Source: Nocardioides acrostichi
Lineage (GTDB): Bacteria; Actinomycetota; Actinomycetes; Propionibacteriales; Nocardioidaceae
Assembly: GCF_015319165.1 (NCBI RefSeq)
Contig: NZ_JADIVZ010000017.1
Coordinates: 1 to 64,000, forward strand
DNA: 64,000 nt
Direction: 5' to 3'
Position numbers and translations under genes: made by a program. Below the pieces are notes generated by a model. The model saw only the letters and a program-made list of their open reading frames with translations. It searched no databases and had not been told where the DNA came from. Numbering within the stretch: the stretch's first letter is position 1; each line of letters starts with the position of its first letter. Positions 16,601-24,763 of this stretch are shown in pieces.

Positions 16601-17047
16601 GCCGCAGGCACCGAGTCGGTACGAGCCCCGCTCGCGCCGGATCCACCTCGAGCCGGCTCGGTGTGGGGCTGGGTTCCCCTGGGCGAGTTCGTTCACCTCT
16701 TCGGGTGAAGTGCGGTGGGACGAGCCCGCCCGACACTGCTCCGGGTTTGGGGCCGGTGCTCTGGATCCCCCCAGGGGGGCGCACCGGCCCCACCGCCGTA
16801 TCCGTGCCCCCGCACGCGAAACGACGAACGGTGGGCCAGCGGTGTGAGTGCGGTGGCCCACCGGATCGCCGTCGCCCCCCGAGCGACGGCGATGAGACCA
16901 CTGTGGGCGGTGACGCGAACCGAACACAAGGCTCTGGCCATCGCGTCTGCGCCTGAGCGGATTTTGTTGCTTGTGTGTGCAATCTTTGTGGAGGGTTGTT
17001 GGAAGAGGCCCGGGCCGGAGGCGCGCCGCCCGGTCTCTCGGGAGCCC
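16601..17047. other. 447-bp convergent intergenic region
   Basis: There is no gene between the converging alanine-racemase-like and GT87 genes. The left part carries a strong hairpin (listed separately). The right part, about 16940-17010, is less GC-rich (TTTTGTTGCTTGTGTGTGC) and has no feature I can name. Confidence 0.5.
16749..16791. terminator. nested hairpin terminator
   Basis: GGGGCCGGTGC (16749-16759) pairs perfectly with GCACCGGCCCC (16781-16791), and inside it CCCCCC pairs with GGGGGG around a one-base loop. This is a strong compound hairpin between convergent genes, without a T-tract. Confidence 0.6.
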
Positions 17048-18481
17048 TCAGCGACCCACGGGTACGGCGGACTCCGAGACGTCGGGCCGTATCCGCGGCG
17101 CCGAGGGCCCACGCAGCAGGTCGCGCACGATCAAGGCGACCAGGTACAGCTCGCCGGCCATCCGCACCGCGATCGCGAGCCAGTAGAACCCGGCGTCACC
17201 GCCACCTCCCGGCTTGAGCTCACCGCCGAGGTACCACCAGACGGAGGCGAAGTAGAGCACCTCGCAGGCCTGCCACACGATCTGGTCGCGCCAGCGCGGC
17301 CGAGCGAGCACCGCGAACGGCAGCAGCCACAGCGCGTACTGCGGGGAGTAGACCTTGTTCACGAGCAGGAAGCCCACGACCAGCAGGAAGCCGAGCTGCG
17401 CGAACGTCGGTCGGTTCGGCGCCCGGAGGCCGAGCACCAGCACGCCGAGGCACCACGCCGCGAAGAAGACCAGCGACACCTCGTTGATCGTGGACGGCGA
17501 GATCGTGGTAGCGAACGCCTGGTCGATGACCAGCCAGATCGAGCCGAGGTCGGCACCGCGATCGGAGTTGAAGGTCCAGAAGACCTGCCATTGCGAGAAC
17601 CCCGAGATCATCGCCGGCAGGTCGACCACCAGCCACGCCACTGCTGCCGCCACGCTGGCCAGGGCGAGGTCGCGCCACCGCCGTTGTCGCCAGCAGAGCA
17701 CGAGCAGCCCGCCGAGCAGGAACAGCGGGTAGAGCTTGGCGGCGGTGCCGAGCCCGATCAGGACTCCGGTGAGCAGCGGACGGTCGCGCGCCCACGACCA
17801 TAGGATCCCCGCGACGATCGCGACGGCGATGAGATCCCAGTTGATCAGCGCGGTGAGGGCGAGCACCGGGGCCGCGGCGAACGCGGCGGCGTCCCACGGA
17901 CGACGCGGTGTCACGCCGGCGAGCAGCCACGTGGCCAGCAGCGCCAAGGCAGCGAACCCGAGCGCGTTGACGATGACGAACGCCCGGATCTCGCGCTGCA
18001 CGTCGGGTCGGCCGTAGAGGTCCGCGGTCGGCCCGGACTCGCGGTCGGCGAGATCCGGCCAGCCGGTCAGGGCCTGCGCCGCGAGCGCGGTGCCGTAGGC
18101 CCAGTACGAGATCCCGACCGGATACTCCATGACTTGCGGGTAGCGGGCCCGCACGTCGGGATCCTCGGAGTAGGGCCAGGCGCGCTCGGCCAGCCCGCGA
18201 CCGGTGTAGAGGTAGGGCAGGTCGGAGTAGCACATGTGCGTGTAGCGCTGCTGCCCGTTGGTCCAGGTGTCCTCGTAGCAACCCGACTTCTGCGCCATGC
18301 CAAGCACGAAGCACAGCGCGGTGAGCGCCAGCAGCACCCGCACCGGCGTCCAGAACCAGTGCCGACCCGCATGCTGACCCCGAGGGCCCCCGACGACGGC
18401 ACTGAGCCGGCCGACGACGGGGTCGTCGAGCGTCGGCGCCACGACGGCGTCCCGCAGAGCGGGTCTGCCAGGACCGGTCAC
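17048..18481 (-). CDS. GT87-like polyprenyl-phosphate-dependent glycosyltransferase (membrane)
   Basis: A 477-residue membrane protein with about ten hydrophobic helices, resembling GT87/DUF2029 mannosyltransferase-type enzymes that use polyprenyl-phosphate sugars on the outer face of the membrane. Visible features are an extracytoplasmic Cys-rich loop (YEDTWTNGQQRYTHMCYSDLP), acidic and aromatic residues in RYPQVMEYPVGISYWAYG, the positively charged GLGTAAKLYPLFLLGG segment, and KVYSPQYALWLLPFAVL. Start GTG 18481 overlaps the penicillin-binding-protein stop (GTGA), so the two are translationally coupled. The same pair (ponA1 and Rv0051) occurs in Mycobacterium tuberculosis. The acceptor is unknown. 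Confidence 0.78.
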   Translation of the reverse strand: MTGPGRPALRDAVVAPTLDDPVVGRLSAVVGGPRGQHAGRHWFWTPVRVLLALTALCFVLGMAQKSGCYEDTWTNGQQRYTHMCYSDLPYLYTGRGLAERAWPYSEDPDVRARYPQVMEYPVGISYWAYGTALAAQALTGWPDLADRESGPTADLYGRPDVQREIRAFVIVNALGFAALALLATWLLAGVTPRRPWDAAAFAAAPVLALTALINWDLIAVAIVAGILWSWARDRPLLTGVLIGLGTAAKLYPLFLLGGLLVLCWRQRRWRDLALASVAAAVAWLVVDLPAMISGFSQWQVFWTFNSDRGADLGSIWLVIDQAFATTISPSTINEVSLVFFAAWCLGVLVLGLRAPNRPTFAQLGFLLVVGFLLVNKVYSPQYALWLLPFAVLARPRWRDQIVWQACEVLYFASVWWYLGGELKPGGGGDAGFYWLAIAVRMAGELYLVALIVRDLLRGPSAPRIRPDVSESAVPVGR

Positions 18482-20844
18482 GACAGGAGCATCCGCCACA
18501 GCAGCAGACCCGCCGAGACCTCCTCGGCCATCGGCTGACGCCCGTTCGGGTTGCCACCCGCGGACGGCGAGGCGCTGGCGCCGCCGCTCGAGCTGGCGCT
18601 CGGGCTGGGACTGGAGCCGCCGGAGCCGGAGGAGGAGGGCGAGTCCGAGGGGTTGCACAGGATGCCACTGCACCCAGACGACGACGCCGTGGGCGAGGGG
18701 GTCTTGGTGGGCGTCGAGCTCGAGGTCGGCGAGCTCGACTTCGTGGGCGAGGGCCTCGTGGTGGGCGAGGCCTTCTTCGTCGGCTGCGGAGTCAGGGTCG
18801 GCGAGGGGTCGTGCCCGCTGGTGGGCGCGGTGCCGTCGACGTAGGCCGGCTCGGGGAAGTCCTCGACCTTGCGGCCGGCCATGATCGGCTCCATGATCGC
18901 GGCCCACGTGTCGGTGGGGTAGTCGGCGCCGAAGTACGACGGCAGCCACCCGTCGAGCTGGTCGTCACCGTCGCCGCGCACGTACATGACCGCGGTCGAG
19001 ACCTGCGGGGTGTATCCCACGAACCACGCGGAGGAGACCTCGTCCTTGTCGTTGGTGGCCGTGCCGGTCTTGCCGGCTGCCGGTCGCCCGATGGCCTGCG
19101 CCGCCTGACCGGTGCCATCGGTCACGTTCTCCTGCAGCGAGTAGGAGACGTCGGAGGCGATGTCGGAGCTCATCGCCTTCTCCTGGGACTGCTTGTAGCT
19201 GTAGTCGTCGGCCTGGCCGTCGGTGGACTCCACGCTCTCGATGAGATGCACCGGCACCCGCTCCCCGCCGTTGGCGATGGTCGCGTAGGTGTTGGCCATG
19301 TTGATCGGGCTGACCCTTGCACGGCCGAGGGTGATGAGGGTGTCATCGGGGCTGAGGTCGCGACTGGTGCTGGGGATGCCCGGGTAGGCGTCGTCGGCCT
19401 CGGTCGGCGGGATGCCCATCTTCTCGGCCTCGGCGTAGATCTTCTTCGGACCGTCGGGGATCGAGTTCGACATGTCCACGAAGGCGGTGTTGATCGACTT
19501 CTCCATCGCGGTGATCGCGTCGACCGACGTGCCGTAGTCCTCGCCCTCACCGTCGGGTCCGGTGCCCTCGTTGCGCACCTTCAACCCGTCGGGGAACTCG
19601 AAGGGGGAGTTGCCGGCGAAGCGGTCCTTGAGCGAGAAGCCGGCCTGGAGAGCGGCGGTGAGAGTGATCGGCTTCATCGTCGAGCCGACCATCCCGCCCG
19701 CCGTGGCCCAGTTGATCTGGGAGTCCAGGAAGTCCTGGCCGGCGTAGAACCCGAGCAGCTTGCCCGTGCCGACCTCGACGCTGGCGCTGGCGGCGTGCAG
19801 CTGCTTGTCGCCGAACCCGTCGGGGCGCGCCGAGATGATGCCGTCCTCGTTCGCCTTCATCGCCTCGGGCGTGAGCGTGGTCGTGACGCGCAGGCCGCCG
19901 CCGTCGATCTGGTCGTCGGTGTAGCCCAGCGCGTGCAACTGGTCGCGCACCAGCGTGAGCACATGGCCCTTCTGGTCGCCGTAGCTGCTCTGCGCGTCGA
20001 TCTCGGGGAACTTCGGCAGCCGCTTGATGGCCTGATCGTGCTCGGCGGCGTCGATGGTGCCCATCTTGAGCATGGAGTCGAGGACGTACTCGTAGCGGCC
20101 CTTGAGCGCCCGCTTGTTGGCCTTGCCGTTGGCGGGGTCGAAGCGGCTCGGGTTGTTGAGCACCGCGGCGAGCACCGCCGACTGCCGCAACGTGAGTCGT
20201 CGTGCGGGCTTGTCGAAGTAGGCCTTGGCGGCGGCCTGCACGCCGTAGGCGCCGCGGCCGAAGTAGATCGTGTTGAGGTAGTTCTGGAGCAGCTCGGTCT
20301 TGCTCACCTGGCGCTGGAGCTTCAGGGCCAGGATCGCCTCCTTCAGCTTGCGCTTGTAGGACTGCTCCTGGGTCAGGTACATCACCTTCACGTACTGCTG
20401 GGTGATGGTGGAGGCGCCTTGGGTGCTGTTGCCCGAGGCGTTGTTGAACACTGCACGCAGGATGCCCTTGACGTCGATGCCCGAGTCGGTCCAGAACGTC
20501 TGGTTCTCGGCCGCCACCACGGCGTCCTTCACCGTCTGCGGCATCTGGCCGTACGGGATCGACGTGCGCCGCTGGGTCGCGAACGAGCCGACCTCCGTCT
20601 TGCCGTCGGCGTAGTAGACGAACGACGTCTGGGTCTCGAAGTCCTCGTTCGGCGTCGGGATGGGTGTGGTGCGGTAGAGGTAGTAGAAGGCACCTGCACC
20701 GATGAGGGCCACGACGACGAGGCCGACCGTGCCCCAGAGGGCGAGGCGCCCCAGGCGCTGCTTCCAGGTGCGCTTCGGCTTAGCCGCCTTGCTGGTGGGC
20801 TTCCGCGTCTCAGGAGGGCCTGCGGCCCGGCGCTTGCCAGTCAC
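18478..20844 (-). CDS. ponA: class A penicillin-binding protein (transglycosylase/transpeptidase)
   Basis: A bifunctional peptidoglycan synthase of 788 residues, anchored by one helix (about 33-56). The GT51 domain carries AAENQTFWTDSGIDVKG (Glu113) and TQGASTITQQ (142-150). The usual His of this motif is Asp, as often seen in actinobacteria. The transpeptidase has STMK (Ser388), SIN (450-452) and KTGT (592-595). Past about residue 660 is a long Ser/Thr/Pro-rich extracellular tail with a CSGILC pair. I start at GTG 20844 (VTGKRRAAG); frames reaching further upstream are antisense to padR. It is the ponA1 equivalent, coupled to the GT87 gene and divergent from padR. Confidence 0.93.
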   Translation of the reverse strand: MTGKRRAAGPPETRKPTSKAAKPKRTWKQRLGRLALWGTVGLVVVALIGAGAFYYLYRTTPIPTPNEDFETQTSFVYYADGKTEVGSFATQRRTSIPYGQMPQTVKDAVVAAENQTFWTDSGIDVKGILRAVFNNASGNSTQGASTITQQYVKVMYLTQEQSYKRKLKEAILALKLQRQVSKTELLQNYLNTIYFGRGAYGVQAAAKAYFDKPARRLTLRQSAVLAAVLNNPSRFDPANGKANKRALKGRYEYVLDSMLKMGTIDAAEHDQAIKRLPKFPEIDAQSSYGDQKGHVLTLVRDQLHALGYTDDQIDGGGLRVTTTLTPEAMKANEDGIISARPDGFGDKQLHAASASVEVGTGKLLGFYAGQDFLDSQINWATAGGMVGSTMKPITLTAALQAGFSLKDRFAGNSPFEFPDGLKVRNEGTGPDGEGEDYGTSVDAITAMEKSINTAFVDMSNSIPDGPKKIYAEAEKMGIPPTEADDAYPGIPSTSRDLSPDDTLITLGRARVSPINMANTYATIANGGERVPVHLIESVESTDGQADDYSYKQSQEKAMSSDIASDVSYSLQENVTDGTGQAAQAIGRPAAGKTGTATNDKDEVSSAWFVGYTPQVSTAVMYVRGDGDDQLDGWLPSYFGADYPTDTWAAIMEPIMAGRKVEDFPEPAYVDGTAPTSGHDPSPTLTPQPTKKASPTTRPSPTKSSSPTSSSTPTKTPSPTASSSGCSGILCNPSDSPSSSGSGGSSPSPSASSSGGASASPSAGGNPNGRQPMAEEVSAGLLLWRMLLS

Positions 20845-21053
20845 GTGCTCGTCTACTCCGGTGCTCGGGGGGCGAAGAGGGCGCCCCCGGGAGGAGTCGC
20901 CGACGCCCCAGGGTACGGCCCGACGGGTCGACGGGCGGACGCCTCGCTCGCGCCGACGCCCGTGGCGGCGTCCCGACGACGAGGTGGCGGGATCCTGATC
21001 GACGCGGTCGGGCGTGACACGCGTCTCGATAGGACGAGTTGTGGGATCGGGTG

Positions 21054-21074
21054 GATATATCGCTACGATGCATC
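21054..21074. promoter_or_regulatory. putative PadR operator overlapping the padR -10
   Basis: GATATATCG-CTA-CGATGCATC is an inverted repeat with 7 of 9 arm positions matching. It ends two bases before the padR ATG and overlaps TACGAT (21064-21069), the probable leaderless -10. PadR-type regulators usually repress their own promoters through such AT-rich dyads. Confidence 0.45.
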
Positions 21075-21075
21075 C

Positions 21076-21726
21076 ATGGCACGTCGTGGTGAGACCATCG
21101 AGCTGGCAGTCCTCGGGCTGCTGCACGAGGGCCCCATGCACGGCTACGAGCTGCGCAAGCGGCTGAACCTCATGCTCGGGTGGGGGCGGGTGCTCTCCTA
21201 CGGCTCCCTCTACCCGGCGCTGAAGAAGATGCTGCGCGCGAACCTCATCGAGGAGGCGACCGTGTCGCCGGCCCCGGTGAGCAAGCGGCAGCGGATCGTC
21301 TACGAGGTCACCCCCACCGGGCACGACGAGTTCGAGCGGCTGATGTCGGAGGTCGGTCCCGCCGCGTGGGAGGACGACACCTTCGACATCCGGTTCGCCT
21401 TCTTCTCCTCCACCGACATGGAGATCCGGCTGCGCGTGCTCGAGGGCCGTCGCACCCGGCTTCAGGAGCGGCTCGAGAGAGTGCAGCAGCAGCTGTCGAT
21501 GACCCAGGCCGAGGTCGATCGGTATGCGGCCGAGCTCCAGCGCCACGGCGTCGAGTCGGTCGAGCGTGAGGTGCGCTGGCTCAGCGAGCTCATCGACGCC
21601 GAGCGCGGCGTCCACGTCCGGGATGCCGAGCAGCCCGGTCCCGGTCCCCAGTTCCAACAGACCACGTTCCAACAGACCACCACGCCTCACACCGGTGAGG
21701 ACGTTCGGCCGCCCACAGGCCGTTGA
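21076..21726 (+). CDS. PadR-family transcriptional regulator
   Basis: A 216-residue PadR repressor: a winged helix in residues 1-75 (ELAVLGLLHEGPMHGYELRK, GRVLSYGSLYPALKKM, YEVTPTGHDEFERL) followed by a Vir-like coiled-coil dimerisation domain (RLRVLEGRRTRLQERLERVQQQL). The tail (about 190-216) is low-complexity. Start ATG 21076 lies six bases after a -10-like TACGAT with no ribosome site, and overlaps a candidate operator. ino1 begins 28 bases after its stop, and the same PadR-ino1 pair occurs in Mycobacterium (Rv0047c-Rv0046c), so control of inositol synthesis is a reasonable inference. Confidence 0.88.
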   Translation: MARRGETIELAVLGLLHEGPMHGYELRKRLNLMLGWGRVLSYGSLYPALKKMLRANLIEEATVSPAPVSKRQRIVYEVTPTGHDEFERLMSEVGPAAWEDDTFDIRFAFFSSTDMEIRLRVLEGRRTRLQERLERVQQQLSMTQAEVDRYAAELQRHGVESVEREVRWLSELIDAERGVHVRDAEQPGPGPQFQQTTFQQTTTPHTGEDVRPPTGR

Positions 21727-21754
21727 TCACCCAACCAAGGAAGGAAGCGACCCC

Positions 21755-22840
21755 ATGGGTTCGGTTCGAGTAGCGATCGTCGGAGTCGGCAACTGTGCCA
21801 GCTCCCTGGTCCAGGGCGTCGAGTACTACAAGGACGCCGACCCCGCCGGCACCGTGCCCGGCCTGATGCACGTCACGTTCGGTGAGTATCACGTCAACGA
21901 CGTGGAGTTCGTCGCGGCGTTCGACGTCGACGACAAGAAGGTCGGCAAGGACCTCTCCGAGGCCATCAACGCCTCGCAGAACAACACCATCAAGATCTGT
22001 GAGGTGCCGACCCTCGGTGTCGAGGTGCAGCGCGGCCCGACCTACGACGGCCTGGGCAAGTACTACCGCCAGATGATCGAGGAGTCGGCGGCCGACCCCG
22101 TCGACATCGTCGCCACCCTGCGCGAGACGCAGGCCGACGTGCTCGTCTCCTACCTGCCGGTGGGCTCGGAGGAGGCCGACAAGTTCTACGCCCAGTGCGC
22201 CATCGACGCCGGCGTCGCCTTCGTCAACGCACTGCCCGTGTTCATCGCCTCCGACCCCGAGTGGGCTCAGAAGTTCACCGACGCCGGCGTGCCGATCGTC
22301 GGCGACGACATCAAGAGCCAGATCGGCGCCACCATCACCCACCGGGTGATGGCCAAGCTGTTCGAGGACCGCGGCGTCACGCTCGACCGCACCTACCAGC
22401 TCAACGTCGGCGGCAACATGGACTTCAAGAACATGCTCGAGCGCGAGCGTCTGGAGTCCAAGAAGGTCTCCAAGACCCAGGCCGTCACCTCCAACCTCAA
22501 GGGCGAGCTGGCCGACAAGGTCTCCGACCGCAACGTGCACATCGGTCCCTCCGACCACGTCGAGTGGCTCGACGACCGCAAGTGGGCCTACGTCCGCCTC
22601 GAGGGCCGCAACTTCGGCGACGTCCCGCTCAACCTCGAGTACAAGCTCGAGGTGTGGGACTCCCCGAACTCGGCCGGCATCATCATCGACGCCCTGCGCG
22701 CCGCGAAGATCGCCAAGGACCGCGGCATCGGCGGCCCGATCGTCTCGGCGTCCTCGTACCTGATGAAGTCCCCGCCGGTGCAGCTGCCCGACGACGAAGG
22801 ACGGCGCCGGGTCGAGGCGTTCATCGCCGGAGACGAGTAG
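21755..22840 (+). CDS. ino1: inositol-3-phosphate synthase
   Basis: This enzyme converts glucose 6-phosphate to 1L-myo-inositol 3-phosphate with NAD, the first step to phosphatidylinositol and mycothiol. The 361-residue protein is the short actinobacterial form. It has the Rossmann motif VAIVGVGNCASSLVQG at the N-terminus, the catalytic regions GDDIKSQIGATITHR and LNVGGNMDFKNM, and HVEWLDDRKWAYVRLEGRNFGD. AAGGAAGG stands upstream of ATG 21755. It is expressed behind padR and ends at a strong hairpin. Confidence 0.95.
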   Translation: MGSVRVAIVGVGNCASSLVQGVEYYKDADPAGTVPGLMHVTFGEYHVNDVEFVAAFDVDDKKVGKDLSEAINASQNNTIKICEVPTLGVEVQRGPTYDGLGKYYRQMIEESAADPVDIVATLRETQADVLVSYLPVGSEEADKFYAQCAIDAGVAFVNALPVFIASDPEWAQKFTDAGVPIVGDDIKSQIGATITHRVMAKLFEDRGVTLDRTYQLNVGGNMDFKNMLERERLESKKVSKTQAVTSNLKGELADKVSDRNVHIGPSDHVEWLDDRKWAYVRLEGRNFGDVPLNLEYKLEVWDSPNSAGIIIDALRAAKIAKDRGIGGPIVSASSYLMKSPPVQLPDDEGRRRVEAFIAGDE

Positions 22841-22963
22841 CCCGACGGAGGAGGGCCACTCCTACCGCCCGCAGGTCGAGCAAGCCCGCGACTGAGGAAC
22901 GAAGTCGCGCCCGGTGTGTCGAGACCCCGGGAGACGAGTGACCCTCACTCTCGTCTGACTCAC

Positions 22964-23000
22964 CCACAGCCCGCCCGGATTCGATCCGGGCGGGCTGTGG
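22964..23000. terminator. strong hairpin terminator after ino1
   Basis: A perfect 17-bp stem, CCACAGCCCGCCCGGAT with its complement, around a 3-base loop TCG. It lies 124 bases after the ino1 stop and before the converging MerR-PP2C gene. No T-run follows. Confidence 0.8.
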
Positions 23001-23005
23001 CGTTC

Positions 23006-23106
23006 GGCGGGAGTTTTATCGGGGGCCCGATAGAACTGCGACTCCCCCGATGAGGCTTCATCGGTGAACCGGAGGATTCAACGGCCCCCCGATAAATCTC
23101 CCGGCC
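23006..23106. repeat. long imperfect inverted repeat with internal hairpin
   Basis: The arm 23006-23029 (GGCGGGAGTTTTATCGGGGG and four more bases) is mirrored by the complement of 23082-23106 (GGCCGGGAGATTTATCGGGG and five more bases), with only a few differences. Between the arms lies a second dyad, CCGATGA-GGCT-TCATCGG, at about 23047-23064. The motif CCCCCGAT and its complement thus recur about four times within 100 bp. It sits between two convergent genes. Confidence 0.6.
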
Positions 23107-23112
23107 ACCCGC

Positions 23113-24162
23113 CTAGGCGTCGACCACGACCACGCTGTAGTTGTCGTCGGCACCATGGGTCTCGACGGCGTCGGCCACGGTCGCGACCACCGCCTCGGGC
23201 GGTCCGGGGTCGAGCAGGAGCGTGGCGAGGTCGGCGGGGTCGAGTCGGCCGTGCACGCCGTCGGTGGTGAGCACGTAGCGGTCCCCGGGGTGCAGGGTGT
23301 GGACGGCGAGATCCGGCTCGCACGCCACCCCGGCCGCGACGGCACGGTTCAGCTGCACCCGGCGGTCGTCGTGCCGTGCCTCCTCGGTGGTCAGCCGACC
23401 CTCGTCGACCAGCGTCTGGGTGACGGTGTGGTCGCGGGTGAGCAGTTCGAGGCGCCCCTCGCGCACCCGGTAGCAGCGCGAGTCTCCGAGGTGTCCGATG
23501 AACACCCGGTCGGCGCCGATCACCAGCGCCGTCAGCGTGCAGCCCGCCCGGCCCGCGGCGTCCAGCCCGGTGACCACAGCCTGCGCCGACCCGAACGCGG
23601 CATCGAGCGCCGCAACCGGATCCGGGCCCGTCAGGCTCCCCACGTCCAACGCGGCCAGCGCCGACTCTGCGATGGCGGCACTCGCCCCGAATCCGTCGGC
23701 GACGGCGTGCAGCGCTCCCTCGCTCCGGAGCGCGTCCAGCTGGAGCTCGCGGGCGCCCTGGGCGAGGCAATGGGCCACCGCAGGAGTGGGTGTGGTGAGG
23801 GTGGTGGACATGTCGGCCTCCTGACCGCTCAGTCGCCCGGCGAGGAGGAGCAGGTCGGCCGACCGGCTGCCGGCGTCGGCCCGCAGCTGCCGCGCGAACG
23901 AGGTGACGGCGGCTGCCACCACGTCGTTCGGCTGGCCGATGACACCGCGGATGTCGGTCAGCCCCACGCCTGCTCGGCGCAATGCTGCGACCAGGCGGGC
24001 GTCGTCCAACTGGGACGCCGCGTAGCGGCGGTACCCGTTGAACGGGTCGACCTCGACCGGCCGCAGCAGATCGAGCTCGTCGTAGAGCCGCAGCGCCTTG
24101 GGCGTCAGACCGCTGGCGCGGGCGAAGTCGCCGATGACCATCAGGTCGCTCGGTGTACTCAC
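23113..24162 (-). CDS. MerR-type regulator fused to a PP2C-like Ser/Thr phosphatase
   Basis: A 349-residue fusion. Residues 8-75 are a MerR helix-turn-helix (VIGDFARASGLTPKALRLYD, NGYRRYAASQLDDARLVAAL). A helical linker runs to about 118. Residues about 125-349 resemble PP2C metal-dependent phosphatases: VADGFG (154-159), GDSRCY (226-231), TTDGV (299-303) and DDNYS (339-343) hold the usual metal-binding Asp residues. The first PP2C motif is weak: NEDA of the family is QLDA here. I start at GTG 24162 because GAGGAAGG lies 8 bases upstream. It may couple dephosphorylation of a partner to transcription; targets unknown. SRPBCC and cca lie behind it on the same strand. Confidence 0.8.
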   Translation of the reverse strand: MSTPSDLMVIGDFARASGLTPKALRLYDELDLLRPVEVDPFNGYRRYAASQLDDARLVAALRRAGVGLTDIRGVIGQPNDVVAAAVTSFARQLRADAGSRSADLLLLAGRLSGQEADMSTTLTTPTPAVAHCLAQGARELQLDALRSEGALHAVADGFGASAAIAESALAALDVGSLTGPDPVAALDAAFGSAQAVVTGLDAAGRAGCTLTALVIGADRVFIGHLGDSRCYRVREGRLELLTRDHTVTQTLVDEGRLTTEEARHDDRRVQLNRAVAAGVACEPDLAVHTLHPGDRYVLTTDGVHGRLDPADLATLLLDPGPPEAVVATVADAVETHGADDNYSVVVVDA

Positions 24163-24283
24163 GTCGGCACCTTCCTCGTCGTGCACGGCCGGTGACTCTC
24201 ACCGGCCGATCACGACGCTCGGCCCTACCCCTGGGGGAAGGTCAACCGGAGATCACGCGATGCAAGGGCCGGCCAACCCGAGC

Positions 24284-24754
24284 TCACGCAGCCGCGGAGG
24301 CCTCGACGTCGGCCTTCAACTTGCTGAGGGTCTCGCGCATGCCCGACTCGAGGCGCGCGGTGAACCTCGCCACCCCTCCGAGCGCGACCCTGGTGAGCAC
24401 GATGGACACCGTCGAGATGCCGTGGGGCAACTCGCGACGCTGGGTGACCAGGGTGCCGCCCTCGATCGGGGTCAGCTCGAAGGACCACACCGTGCCGTTC
24501 TCGTTGATCCGGAAGGCCAGGTCACGACAGGGCTCGAAGCGCACGACCTTGCCGTGGGTGGGCCATCGCAGCCAACCCTGGCCGTTGAGGTTGGTGAAGG
24601 TGGCGCCCTGCTCCACCACGCCGTCCTTCACGGTCGAGCGGATCACCTGCGGGCTCCACTGCGCCATCCGCGGGATGTCGGAGACCAGCGCCCAGACCTG
24701 CTCGGGCGTGGCGGCGATCTCGATGCTCTCGGAGAGCTCCTTGTACCGGGTCAT
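24284..24754 (-). CDS. SRPBCC-fold (START/Bet v1-like) protein
   Basis: A 156-residue helix-grip protein of the polyketide cyclase/SRPBCC group, which form a hydrophobic ligand pocket. The pattern is typical: SESIEIAATPEQVWALVSDI at the N-terminus, RMAQWSPQV, a central beta sheet and a long C-terminal helix (RFTARLESGMRETLSKLKAD). Such proteins range from lipid carriers to cyclases; nothing here fixes the ligand. It starts 9 bases downstream of the cca stop on the same strand, so the two are probably cotranscribed. Confidence 0.8.
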   Translation of the reverse strand: MTRYKELSESIEIAATPEQVWALVSDIPRMAQWSPQVIRSTVKDGVVEQGATFTNLNGQGWLRWPTHGKVVRFEPCRDLAFRINENGTVWSFELTPIEGGTLVTQRRELPHGISTVSIVLTRVALGGVARFTARLESGMRETLSKLKADVEASAAA

Positions 24755-24763
24755 GGCCGGACG

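Noticed and set aside
18811..21726. Open frame of 971 codons reaching padR
   Set aside because: Only its last 216 codons are real (padR). The earlier part is antisense to the penicillin-binding protein.
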